Shown here: one piece after another, positions 21,601 through 31,743 of the stretch
Layout: each line of letters begins with the position of its first letter
Numbering within the stretch: the stretch's first letter is position 1
From: Macrostomum hystrix
Taxonomy: Eukaryota; Platyhelminthes; Macrostomidae
Length of the DNA stretch: 64,000 nucleotides
Assembly (NCBI GenBank): GCA_950097015.1
Contig: CATNEN010000019.1
Coordinates: 1-64,000, forward strand
Direction: 5' to 3'
Notes under the pieces: generated by a model
Told to the model about the DNA's origin: nothing
Databases searched by the model: none
The model's input: the letters and a program-made list of their open reading frames with translations, nothing else
Program-made: the position numbers and the translations under genes

Positions 21601-22777
21601 TTGGCCGAAATTCACTCGTGCAACCGCAAAATCTTCAAACCTCTAAAACCATGAAAACTTGCAAATAAATAATAATAAGCTTTTTTATTCCAGAAAAACC
21701 CGCACAGCATCCCAGAGAGAACCACACAATATCCCGGAGAGCAGTGCACAATATCCCAGAGAGCAGTGCACAATATCTCAGAGAGCAGTGCACAATATCC
21801 CAGAGAGCAGTGCACAATATCCCAGAGAGCAGTGCACAATATCCCAGAGAGCACCGCACAATATCCCAGAGAGCAGTGCACAATATCCCAGAGAGCACCG
21901 CACAATATCCCAGAGAGCAGTGCACAATATCTCAGAGAGCAGTGCACAATATCCCAGAGAGCAGTGCACAATATCCCAGAGAGCAGTGCACAATATCCCA
22001 GAGAGCACCGCACAATATCCCAGAGAGCAGTGCACAATATCCCAGAGAGCACCGCACAATATCCCAGAGAGCAGGGCACAATATCCCAGAGAGCACCGCA
22101 CAATATCCCAGAGAGCAGTGCACAATATCCCAGAGAGCAGTGCACAATATCCCAGAGAGCACCGCACAATATCCCAGAGAGCAGTGCACAATATCCCAGA
22201 GAGCACCGCACAATATCCCAGAGAGCAGGGCACAATATCCCAGAGAGCACCGCACAATATCCCAGAGAGCAGGGCACAATATCCCAGAGAGCACCGCACA
22301 ATATCCCAGAGAGCACCGCACAAGATCCAAAAAGCAGCTGCCAAATATATTATGCTGCTAGAATAGCTCACAGTTGAGTAGCCTTGCTCTCCACTTATCC
22401 CCAAATATCCCAGCGCTTCGAGGATTCCCGCCCAGCTCACTCGCGCAGACGCCAGACTCAATCGTGTAGGTGCTGTTGTCGCTAAAGGCGGTGAATCCGC
22501 CACTGCTCAACTGTATCGACCGGCGCCACGGATCTATGAAGGTGCTGTCAAAGACGGCAGTGGACGAAGAGGGCCAGGACGAAGACGCGCTGCGCCCGTT
22601 ACAGAATTTACTGAGCCACAGGCGGACCTTCTGGTGGGTGCCAACTCGGCGATTGCCAGCGGACGGACCGACGCTAAAGTCACCGGCCAGTTGCACTTTC
22701 ACGAACGATGGCGAAGATGCCGGCTTGCCTTGATTCTCGGCACGATGACTTCTGCTTTTGTCACAATTTTCCGACAT
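18611..22777 (-). CDS. Eight-exon gene for a 525-aa protein of unknown family
   Basis: Model read from splice signals and phase: 22777-22441, 21632-21462, 21397-21367, 20852-20775, 20377-20221, 20142-19506, 18834-18758, 18700-18611 (stop TAG). All junction phases agree and the sum is 526 codons. The ATG (MSENCDKSRSH) follows an in-frame TAG five codons upstream. No signal peptide or transmembrane segment is seen. The first half is Ser/Arg/Pro-rich (for example VRRMPPWWDLTET across exons 3-4). A Gly/Ser/Cys-rich tract spans about 288-365. The most ordered-looking part is about 383 to the end: PEPYHVRILPALCDRVW, AARLDIEVPLLKSLKPECEQ, KFEYVFRWHTPNGQRIKLTD, GKILWDSRNFKPTFKYIRQR. The FRWHTPNG stretch loosely recalls MBD or TAM folds, but I make no family call. 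Less certain points: the exon 2 acceptor (alternatives at 21642), the GC-AG junction between exons 5 and 6, and the 31-nt exon 3. Three introns carry minisatellites. Confidence 0.6.
18844..19462. repeat. 40-bp minisatellite in intron 6 of the 525-aa gene
   Basis: Units contain ctcactgcagctgctggcag and gtgggtgcggagttag; the left-hand end, read on plus, adds 30-bp deletion derivatives (gcagggtttgtgcggtgt) that alternate with full units. On the transcribed minus strand a unit reads GTGAGCTAACTCC, then pyrimidines, then CTGCTGCCAGCAG: a donor, branch-point and acceptor look-alike. The terminal degenerate unit runs into the real acceptor before exon 7. Confidence 0.95.
20898..21296. repeat. 19-bp minisatellite in intron 3 of the 525-aa gene
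   Basis: Units of cactggagcactgctcact and variants (ctgaagc, cttact), arranged in part as a triplet pattern of about 61 bp repeated three times near 20900-21140. On the transcribed strand the units produce repeated GTGAGTGAGC. Confidence 0.93.
21703..22330. repeat. 22-bp minisatellite in intron 1 of the 525-aa gene
   Basis: About 28 units of cacaatatcccagagagcag with variants gtg/ccg/ggg, which alternate irregularly. The unit is pyrimidine-rich on the transcribed strand (CTGCTCTCTGGGATATTGTG). Since 22 is not a multiple of three, all frames are cycled, yet no stop arises on either strand. Confidence 0.95.
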
Positions 22778-23304
22778 TGGCTTGAGTAGACTATTTCAAA
22801 TGTTACTTTTGCATGAAGTGAAGGCCTCCGCGTTGCTAAGAGCAGGTGCACAGCTCAAACTGGACTCCGGCTGAATGCTGAATTCTGGCGCGGCAAGGGC
22901 GAGAACAATCTTCATTCTATAGAATTCTATACTTTCTGCAGAGACCACGGGACTAAAGAGTGCGTGACGTGACCACTTTGAGCCATAGACAGATTGCTAT
23001 AGTCACAGCACCGCTGGTCCGGTCGTTTCGGAACGTGGTTTTAAATTGTTTAAGTGTAGACACATGTAAGCTATGGGAGCAGAGTATGGAGACTGATGCC
23101 GTGAAGGGGACCTTAGACCATAGATATTAGCGAATATACGCAATTACAGAGGCTGTATAGCCATGACTATATAGCAACGCATGACTGTGTGAGCGTACGG
23201 TATCTGTATGCGTGTGTGCTCAGGAGTCACAATGGGCAGAATAGCCTCCTCGCTGGCTGCGAGTCTAGTGTCATCAAATGATGTGCCATTGCCCGCAGCC
23301 CTCC
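22778..23304. other. 5' flank of the 525-aa gene
   Basis: Putative promoter region of the minus-strand gene. No sharp motif could be assigned. A palindromic attctatagaattctat occurs near 22916. Confidence 0.3.
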
Positions 23305-23520
23305 TGCAATTATTATTATTATTTTGGTTGCGTACATCTGCCCTGACTTTCTCATCGTCAGGCAGTGTACACTTCACTGTGCCTTGGAGGTTGGCGCTTA
23401 AGGGCGTAAATTGCACAAGCCTTCTCTCCGCACCCGAAATAAATGCGGCCTCGCTGCGAAATCGAACTTAGGGACCTTGGCGTGAGAGGTAAACGCGTTA
23501 ACAGCTCTGCCACCGACCCC
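23305..23520 (-). mobile_element. tRNA-derived SINE
   Basis: On the minus strand the element starts ggggtcggTGGCAGAGCTG, a good Pol III A box, and about 35 nt on has AAGTTCGATTTC, a B box. The intervening bases CCTCTCACG resemble the anticodon arm of tRNA-Glu (CTC). A non-tRNA body follows, and the element ends with an (AAT)n tail at about 23305-23325. This arrangement defines a tRNA-derived SINE. A 32-bp minisatellite abuts its 5' end. Confidence 0.7.
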
Positions 23521-23909
23521 TCAACGCTGACCATAACGCCATGATGCCAATAGCAACGCTGACCATAACGCCATGATGCCAATAGCAACGCTGACCATAA
23601 CGCCATGATGCCAATAGCAACGCTGACCATAACGCCATGATGCCAATAGCAACGCTGACCATAATGCCATGATGCCAATAGCAACGCTGACCATAATGCC
23701 ATGATGCCAATAGCAACCCTGACCATAACGCCATGATGCCAATAGCAACGCTGACCATAACGACATGATGCCAATAGCAACCCTGACCATAACGCCATGA
23801 TGCCAATAGCAACGCTGACCATAACGCCATGATGCCAATAGCAACGCTGACCATAATGCCATGATGCCAATAGCAACGCTGACCATAATGCCATGATGCC
23901 AATAGCATA
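23521..23909. repeat. 32-bp minisatellite, about 12 copies
   Basis: Units of aacgctgaccataacgccat then gatgccaatagc, with few substitutions (cgc/tgc, ccc/cgc). It begins at the 5' end of the SINE. Confidence 0.95.
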
Positions 23910-24832
23910 GTGCTATGATGTCAGAAAAAAATACTTTAAAGCCGGCGCCGCATTGACAATTTGGGGAGTCGCGCATTTTGTATTATTAATTAATCCATTC
24001 ATTAATTTATTAAAAACACTCAGAAATGAGCAAGCAGAGAGAGCAACATCTCTGACGCAATCAAATAGCAGGTGTTGCCAACTAAAGCGAATCGGTGACA
24101 GGTGAACCTGCTACAATGAAGCGAGAGACGGCAGGGAACAGAAGCAGAGCGAATGAAATATTCAACGGGGCTTTCAATCAGCCTCGATAGAGATCGAAGG
24201 TAAAACAGGGCCTGGGGAATTTACAGGCAGCTCGAGGCGGCCAATGTTAAAATCTGCGAGCTAAGCGGTGGAGGATCAGCTGGGATCCGGGATTTCAGCA
24301 CTTTATTGCCTGCTTCAAACTGTAGTAATTGGCTCAACTGTCCGCTACTCGCTACTCGCTAGTAGCCAGTTGAGACAGTTGCACATTTTAAACGATGCGA
24401 TAATAGTACAAACGAATTAGATTAGAGCAGAAAACACAAGTATGCGGATAAAAAGATTAGAAATAAATATTTTCAGATGGGCATAAAGAGCCGGTGCCAA
24501 CAGGGCGGCTGCGGGTCTGGGCTAAAACAGACAGGTTGGGGACGCCGGACAGATAGGCTGGGTACAGTGGACAGGTAGCTGGGTATGGTGGACAGGTAGC
24601 TGGACAGGCAATTTCCGTGTTGGGGACAGGCAATGGTTGTTTGGGTGTTGAGTAACGAACATAACGAGTGTGAGGGCTCAGTCAGGCCAGTGATCAGCCA
24701 GAGTTGACCATAGCGGAAAGAGTTGAAAAGACAACGCAACGGATTGAACAATCGACAATAATTTAGAAACAGCAACACGCAAACATGCTTCGGAGAATCA
24801 AACAATTAAAGCATTGAAAATAGTTTGCAGGT
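23910..24832. other. Spacer
   Basis: No gene recognised. Small degenerate repeats are present: tactcgctactcgctag near 24345 and ggacaggtagctggg near 24555-24605. Confidence 0.4.
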
Positions 24833-25197
24833 GAGGATTTCCCATGATGATTCTAGGTCAGTTGTGTGCATTGGGATCCCAGTGGCAAGGATTTCCCATG
24901 AGAATTCTAGGTCAGTTGTGTGCATTGGGATCCCAGTGGCAAGGATTTCCCATCAGAATTCTAGGTCAGTTGTGTGCATTGGGATCCCAGTGGCAAGGAT
25001 TTCCCATCAGAATTATAGGTCAGTTGTGGGCATTGGGATCCCAGTGGCAAGGATTTCCCATCAGAATTCTAGGTCAGTTGTGTGCATTGGGATCCCAGTG
25101 GCAAGGATTTCCCATCAGAATTCTAGGTCAGTTGTGGGCATTGGGATCCCAGTGGCAAGGATTTCCCATCAGAATTCTAGGTCAGTTGTGTGCATTG
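24833..25197. repeat. 54-bp minisatellite, about 7 copies
   Basis: Units start ggatttcccatcagaattct and include gcattgggatcccagtggca. It lies in the 3' flank of the casein kinase gene. Confidence 0.95.
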
Positions 25198-25449
25198 CAA
25201 TGTGTTTTAGTTTCGCTTAAAAAATTTGTCAACTATTAATGAAGTGAATGTTCTTTACGCACTACTGCCTAGTAGCATCCAGTGGCGAGACCACAGCACA
25301 GGGACCGGAGGGCAGCAGTCTAAGGAAAACAGTGATAGCAGAAGAAATTACACAGTAAAAGCAGAGACAGCAAAGTAAAGAAACTCAAGACCCGAAGCTT
25401 AAGTGTCTCGCGAACTGGCCGCCCCATGCGAGGGCTCGTCAGGGCGGCT

Positions 25450-28400
25450 TCACCTGTGCGCGGACTGGTTGGCCAGGCCGGCGCTGCTGGCCGCGGTTGT
25501 GGCGCGCTGCTTCAGCAGAGTCCAGTCGAACACGTAGTCGAACACGAAGTTCAGCGTGCGGAACAGGATGCGGAAGTTCTCGCGCAGCCAGCGGTAGTCG
25601 GGGGCCTCCTCGAACTTTAGGTTGCGGCAGTAGCTGAGGTAGCGGCTGAACTCAGGCGGATAGCCCTTGGTCAGGCTCTCAATCGGGGTCGACACCTTCT
25701 TCTCGTAGATGCGCTCGTATTTCTGCTTCTTGTTGTTCGCCTTGGGATTCAGAGGTGAGTACAACAGGTCTGCTGCGGCCCAGAATGCTTAAGGAGTCAG
25801 ACTGCTCAGATGAGGACGGACAGACGGGTTGGGGACGGACAGACGGGTTGGGGACGGACAGACGGGTTGGGGACGGACAGACGGGTTGGGGACGGACAGA
25901 CGGGTTGGGGACGGACAGACGGGTTGGGGACGGACAGACGGGTTGGGGACGGACAGACGGGTTGGGGACGGACAGACGGGTTGGGGACGGACAGACGGGT
26001 TGGGGACGGACAGACGGGTTGGGGACGGACAGACGGGTTGGGGACGGACAGACGGGTTGGGGACGGACAGACGGGTTGGGGACGGACAGACGGGTTGGGG
26101 ACGGACAGACGGGTTGGGGACGGACAGACGGGTTGGGGACGGACAGACGGGTTGGGGACGGACAGACGGGTTGGGGACGGACAGACGGGTTGGGGACGGA
26201 CAGACGGGTTGGGGACGGACAGACGGGTTGGGGACGGACAGACGGGTTGGGGACGGACAGACGGGTTGGGGACGGACAGACGGGTTGAAGAAGAAAGCTA
26301 AGAGTGCAGCTCGCACGCAAACACGAGTTATGCAGCGATGAAGTTTTTCATATCAGGATGGAAGCGGTAACGATAGTTTGCAGAAAGTACAGTCCAGAAT
26401 CCATCATTTCCTAGCATTGTGAAAGCATCTTCTTGCATCACAACGTGTCACTCAGAGCGAATTCCTTCGGTCTGGTCTAGTCACTCGGAGTGAAGAGGGG
26501 AAATAGGCAGAATAGGCGGAGAGGGAGACAGATGAGGGTGCGCAGGAATTTAATTGAATTCAGCGTCCCGACCCGCTGCCAGACAGACAAACAGAGCAAG
26601 AGTTTGCCGCCCATGAGTGCACGCATCAGGCCGCAACAGCTTGGGCAGAGGCTGTGCTTGAGGGCCCAGCAGACAATGAGCGGACCGGGCACGGGGGGAG
26701 GCTGGGAGCTCACACAATGAGGAGGGTCTGAAGTGGCAGAGGCGGGTGCCACGCCCAGAGCGCTGAATGCAAGAGTTCAAAATCTTTCAAAACTTCGTCA
26801 GTCTTCAATTCTCTCTCTCGCACTGAGCTGCCCAGGTGAGTGCGGCGAGGCAAACTGCAAGCAGTTCCACGCGAGCTAATAAAATAATGTTGATGTGACT
26901 CGCTTGTAACAATTTCCAACACAGCAACAAAAGCTCTCGCGGCATTTTCCATTTCTACGAAGGGCACTCACTTTAAATGAGTTTGCAACAGAAGACCTTC
27001 GCTCTCTTATGTGAGCCCAGAGGAGCTGGGAAGGTGGGAGCTGAGCCTGAGGATCTCGGAAGGTGGGAGCTGAGCCTGAGGATCTGGGAAAGTGGGAGCT
27101 GAGACTGAGGATCTGAGAAGGTGGGAGCTGAGACTGAGGGTCTGGGAAGGTGGGAGCTGAGCCTGAGGATCTGGAGAGTAATCAGAAGATCTGGAGAGGA
27201 ACCAGAGGATCTGGAGAGGAACCAGAGGATCTGGAGAGGAACCAGAGGATCTGGAGAGGAACCAGAGGATCTGGAGAGGAACCAGAGGATCTGGAGAGGA
27301 TCCAGAGGATCTAGAGTATCCAGATCCTCAGAGGATTCAGAAGATCCAGAGGATCAAGAGGATTCAGAGGATGCAGAGGATCCGAGCTCATATCGGAGCA
27401 GCATGTGCCTGCCCAGTACTCACCTTGAGCCCCTGCCAGGGCAGGGAGGACCTGAGAAAGTACATGAAGACGTAGCCCAGACTTTCGAGATCGTCGCGCC
27501 GCGACTGCTCGATGCCGGCGTGGGCGTTGACCGAGGCGTAGCGGGCGGTACCAGTCAGGTTCTTGTCGTCCCGGTAGGGGATGTGCGTCTTGGTGCGCGA
27601 GTCACGGTATTTCTTGGCCAGGCCGAAGTCCACGAGGAACAGCTTATTGCAGTGACGGCCGATGCCCATCAGGAAGTTGTCCGGCTTGATGTCTCTGGGG
27701 ATGGCAGGTGAAACCCGAATGAGGAAGATACACATTGGGAGCATTTTCTGATGGGGGTTGGGAAATCGATGGGTATCAGGTATCGATTTGAGCTTGAGAT
27801 AACTGAGAAAATAATTAGAAAAACCATAGATAAGAATTGGAATCAGTAAGGGAAAACCATAGATAAGAATTGGAATCAGTAAGGGAAAACCATAGAGAAG
27901 AATTGGGAATCAGTAAAGGAAAATCATCAATGGGATTTGGAATCAGTAAGGGAAAACCATAGATAAGAATTGGGAATCAGTAAGGGAAAACCATAGAGAA
28001 GAATTGGGAATCAGTAAGGGAAAACCATAGAGAAGAATTGGGAATCAGTAAGGAAAACCATAGAGAAGAATTGGGAATCAGTAAGGGAAAACCATAGAGA
28101 AGAATTGGGAATCAGTAAGGGAAAAACCATAGAGAAGATTGGGAATCAGTAAGGGAAAACCATAGATAAGAATTGGGAATCAGTAAGGGAAACCATAAAG
28201 AAGAATTGGGAATCAGTAAGGGAAAACCATAGAGAAGAATTGGGAATCAGTAAGGGAAAACCATAGAGAAGATTGGGAATCAGTAAGGGAAACCATAGAG
28301 AAGAATTGGGAATCAGTAAGGGAAAACCATAGAGAAGAATTGGGAATCAGTAAAGGAAAATCATCAATGGGATTTGGAATCAGTAAGGGAAAACCATAGA

Positions 28401-30987
28401 TAAGAATTGGGAATCAGTAAGGGAAAACCATAGAGAATAATTGGGAATCAGTAAGGAAAACCATAGAGAAGAATTGGGAATCAGTAAGGAAAACCATAGA
28501 GAAGAATTGGGAATCAGTAAGGGAAAACCATAGAGAAGAATTGGGAATCAGTAAGGGAAAACCATAGAGAAGAATTGGGAATCAGTAAGGGAAAACCATA
28601 GATAAGAATTGGGAATCAGTAAGGGAAACCATAGAGAAGAATTGGGAATCAGTAAGGGAAAACCATAGAGAAGAATTGGGAATCAGTAAGGGAAAACCAT
28701 AGAGAAGATTGGGAATCAGTAAGGGAAAACCATAGAGAAGAATTGGGAATCAGTAAGGGAAAACCATAGAGAAGAATTGGGAATCAGTAAGGGAAAACCA
28801 TAGATAAGAATTGGAATCAGTAAGGGAAAACCATAGAGAAGATTGGGAATCAATAAGGGAAAACCATAGAGAAGATTGGGAATCAGTAAGGGAAAACCAT
28901 AGAGAAGATTGGGAATCAATAAGGGAAAACCATAGAGAAGATTGGGAATCAGTAAGGGAAAACCATAGAGAAGATTGGGAATCAATAAGGGAAAACCATA
29001 GAGAAGATTGGGAATCAATAAGGGAAAACCATAGAGAAGATTGGGAATCAGTAAGGGAAAACCATAGAGAAGATTGGGAATCAGTAAGGGAAAACCATAG
29101 AGAAGATTGGGAATCAGTAAGGGAAAACCATAGAGAAGATTGGGAATCAATAAGGGAAAACCATAGAGAAGATTGGGAATCAGTAAGGGAAAAACATAGA
29201 TAACATGCTTAACATGCTCAATGCTTAACACGCTTAACATGCTCAATGCTTAACATGCTCAATTACATGGGAGTCGCGCACAGACAGCCGCAACAATGCA
29301 GCGCGCAGACCCCAGGGGAGCGGCCGGGCCGGCAAGTTGCGCCAGTTCACTAATTAAAAATGCACGCTGACACGGCAACCACCAGCTCCTAGTCCTCCTA
29401 TGTCAGAAGGTGAGCCAGGCATAGCAGGCAGCTAATTATGGGCCAGGCGCCCCAGAGCTCGCTAAGTGATAAGAGCTGCCCACATCGGGCCAGGACTAAA
29501 ATAGCAACCTGGCGATGTGTCTATCAAGCTGCTTGGATGCATGCAAGAGTGGCTCGAGTTCTGCTAAAAATAGACTGTGAGCCCTAGCAACTACAGTTCG
29601 CGAACTGTCTCGGAGAACAACACGGACTGCAGTCAGGCAGGCCTGCAACTTGTGACTTGAAATAGCCACCTGCTGGCATTCATGGGCCAAACTGGAAGCA
29701 AATATCAAATCCTCTATAAATAATGTAAAGAAGCCTCACCTGTGAATGAAGTTCTTGTTATGCACAAACTCAATACGGCACAGCATCTGGTCTGCCAGCA
29801 TGAGCACAGTCTTCATGGTAAACCTGCGCGAGCAGAAGGTGAACAGGTCCTCCAGGCTGGGGCCAAGCAGGTCCATCACCAGGCAGTTGTACTGGTTTTT
29901 CACGCCATCCTGGCCGTACCATCTGAGGGGAGAGGCCAATATGGCACTGTTTCAGCTGGCGCCTTTCAAAACCCACTGCCTTCAGTGACACACTTCGAGT
30001 ATCTGGACTGCCAATGACTTTAGCAAGCGGACAGCTGGAGCACACAGGGTGGAGAGGACAACGGGAGTAGTGGACAGCTGGAGGAAGGCAGTGGACAAAC
30101 GAGAGAGTGGACAGCTGGAGGACACAGGGGAGGGCAGTGGACAAACGGGAGAGCGGACAGCTGGAGGACACAGGGGAGGGCAGTGGACATACGGGGGAGT
30201 GGACAGCTGGAGGACACAGTGGAGGGCAGCGGACAGCTGGTGGACACAGTGGAGGGCAGCGTACAGCTGGAGGACATAGTGGAGGGCAGCGGACAGCTGG
30301 TGGACACAGTGGAGGGCAGCGGACAGCTGGAGGACACAGTGGAGGGCAGCGGACAGCTGGAGGACACAGTGGAGGGCAGCGGACAGCTGGAGGACATAGT
30401 GGAGGTCAGCGGACAGCTGCAGGACATAGTGGAGGGCAGCGGACAGCTAGAGGACACAGTGGAGGGCAGCGGACAGCTGGAGGACATAGTGGAGGGCAGC
30501 GGACAGCTGCAGGACATAGTGGAGGGCAGCGGACAGCTAGAGGACACAGTGGAGGGCAGCGGACAGCTAGAGGACACAGTGGAGGGCAGCGGACAGCTAG
30601 AGGACACAGTGGAGGGCAGCGGACAGCTAGAGGACACAGTGGAGGGCAGTGGACAGCTGGAGGACATAGTGGAGGTCAGCGGACAGCTGCAGGACATAGT
30701 GGAGGGCAGCGGACAGCTGGAGGACAGGCTGGAGAAGTGCAAGCCCATGGGCCGCACCTGACGCTGGGGATGCCGATGCCATCCTGCAGAATCTTGTAGA
30801 CTTTGCTCTCGTAAAGCAGCTGCGGGTGGCGAGCAGTGACGGGCTCGAGCTTCACGGCCACCTCCTCTCCATTGACAATGCTGACGCCAAGGTAGATCTC
30901 GCCAAAGGAGCCGCTGCCAATCTTGCGTGTCAGCTTGTACTTACCACCAACCACAAAGTCTGTCTTTCGCACCACCTGCGGGTCCAT
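25450..30987 (-). CDS. CSNK1A1: Casein kinase I alpha, Ser/Thr protein kinase
   Basis: Four coding exons: 30987-30758, 29922-29740, 27694-27424 and 25740-25450, phases consistent, 324 aa. The ATG directly follows an AACCCACAG acceptor, so a spliced leader or 5' UTR exon precedes it. Motifs: glycine loop [12 protein letters not shown] (23-34), ATP-binding K46 in VAVKLE, catalytic [12 protein letters not shown] with D139, DFG at 160-162, the CK1-specific activation segment [11 protein letters not shown] (SVN where SIN is usual) and [15 protein letters not shown]. The C-terminal FRILFRTLN and [11 protein letters not shown] match CK1 alpha rather than delta/epsilon. Length fits the family. CK1 alpha phosphorylates primed Ser/Thr, notably beta-catenin in Wnt signalling, in nucleus and cytoplasm. 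Insertion of about three residues follows WYGQ (DGVKNQY). The stop lies within a CACAG|GTGAAG donor; splicing to 25319-25262 would replace the end with an 18-residue tail (342 aa). Introns of 835, 2045 and 1683 nt all hold minisatellites. Confidence 0.95.
25813..26287. repeat. 20-bp perfect minisatellite in CK1 intron 3
   Basis: About 24 copies of ggacggacagacgggttggg with no visible substitution, so very recently expanded or homogenised. The plus strand carries regular GGG runs; the transcribed strand is C/T-rich. Confidence 0.97.
26288..27004. other. Unique part of CK1 intron 3
   Basis: About 700 bp of the 1683-nt intron with no repeat or exon recognised. Confidence 0.5.
27005..27400. repeat. 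Composite 28-bp and 20-bp repeats at the 5' end of CK1 intron 3
   Basis: Four to five imperfect units of ggtgggagctgagcctgagg followed by about seven units of ggatctggagaggaaccaga, then short cagaggat-type units up to the exon 3 donor. Purine-rich on plus, therefore pyrimidine-rich in the transcript. Confidence 0.85.
27822..29203. repeat. 33/34-bp minisatellite in CK1 intron 2
   Basis: About 41 units of gaattgggaatcagtaaggg then aaaaccatagagaa, with 33-bp versions (agattggg) dominating at the right end (28820-29200), where the reading frame becomes open. On the transcribed strand a unit contains CCCTTACTGATTCCC, a branch-point look-alike in a pyrimidine-rich context. Confidence 0.95.
29204..29735. 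other. Unique part of CK1 intron 2
   Basis: Begins with a short irregular repeat of cttaacatgctcaatg (29205-29265). Otherwise no feature is recognised. Confidence 0.4.
30068..30735. repeat. 30-bp minisatellite in CK1 intron 1
   Basis: About 20 units of ggagggcagcggacagctgg then aggacacagt, with acatagt and ctgc/ctag variants. On the transcribed strand this is pyrimidine-rich with TCCTCCAG, an acceptor look-alike. Confidence 0.95.
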
Positions 30988-31453
30988 CTGTGGGTTAGCC
31001 AGTTTTGAGCTGTGATGAAACTCCAACTTGGCTGCAAGTGGCTAGATTTACTTTGACGTTCGCTCCTAGAAGCTGGACGGCAGTGGAGGCCCAATGGACT
31101 TAAAGCTGCAGATGCAATTGGGCATAACAGATATATACTTTTGCATATATACTTCTATGCAAGGCTTAGTTATAATTCTAAATTCACATAGGACTTAAAA
31201 TTAAAATTGAATTTGTTGAAAGGCTGAAAGCTTTAGATTACAATTTAAAAAAACTGTAATCTAAAGCCATAAGAATAAAACACATACATAAAAAATCGTA
31301 GGCTCTATCATCATAGCAACTTTATAAACTTTCATAAATTTTATTGCTTCAAAATGGGTCTGTAAGAGGTTTTTTCATCATTTAGTTATTAATAAAGTGC
31401 ATATTTTATTTCATCTATTAGAAAAGTGAGTAGCTAAAGTAAAAAAGTTGTGT
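30988..31453. other. 5' flank of the CK1 gene
   Basis: Becomes AT-rich away from the gene. No core promoter element could be assigned with confidence. Confidence 0.3.
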
Positions 31454-31743
31454 TTAAATACATACATGCGCAACACCCGGCCGACCCGGCCGAACCAGCC
31501 GGGTGAAACGAGGGCCAAGCAAGGTAAGTCGCAAAAACCAATCAACCAAGCGCCAAAAAATCAAAGGGGGGACCAAGGGACAAAAAGGAAGGCGTGAAGA
31601 AAAGGAAAAAGGGGAGAGAAAAAGAGCAAATGAGAGCAAACTAAGTCGTAAATAGAGCACTGAAACGAACTAAGTCGCAAATGAGAGCAAAAACTAAGTC
31701 GCAAGGCTGGCTAAGATTTGGGAGGTTGCGCATGTATGTTTAA
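31454..31743. mobile_element. MITE-like element with inverted ends and TTAA flanks
   Basis: The left end TTAAATACATACATGCGCAA and the right end GTTGCGCATGTATGTTTAA form an imperfect terminal inverted repeat, with 15 bp perfect (gttgcgcatgtatgt). TTAA is present at both outer ends (31454-31457 and 31740-31743). The 290-bp interior has no coding capacity, is GC-rich on the left (cccggccgacccggcc) and contains repeated actaagtcg words. TTAA target duplications are known for piggyBac-type elements, but the termini do not show a motif I can assign to that family. Confidence 0.45.

Noticed and set aside
21612-22503. Several long overlapping frames on both strands encoding Cys/Leu or Arg/Ala repeats
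   Set aside because: All are readings of the 22-bp minisatellite, which lies in an intron of the 525-aa gene model.
25679-26341. Frames of 160-213 codons encoding [19 protein letters not shown] or [13 protein letters not shown] repeats
   Set aside because: Readings of the 20-bp array inside a CK1 intron.
30020-30799. Ser/Cys/Pro and Gly/Gln repeat frames over 190 codons
   Set aside because: Readings of the 30-bp array inside CK1 intron 1.
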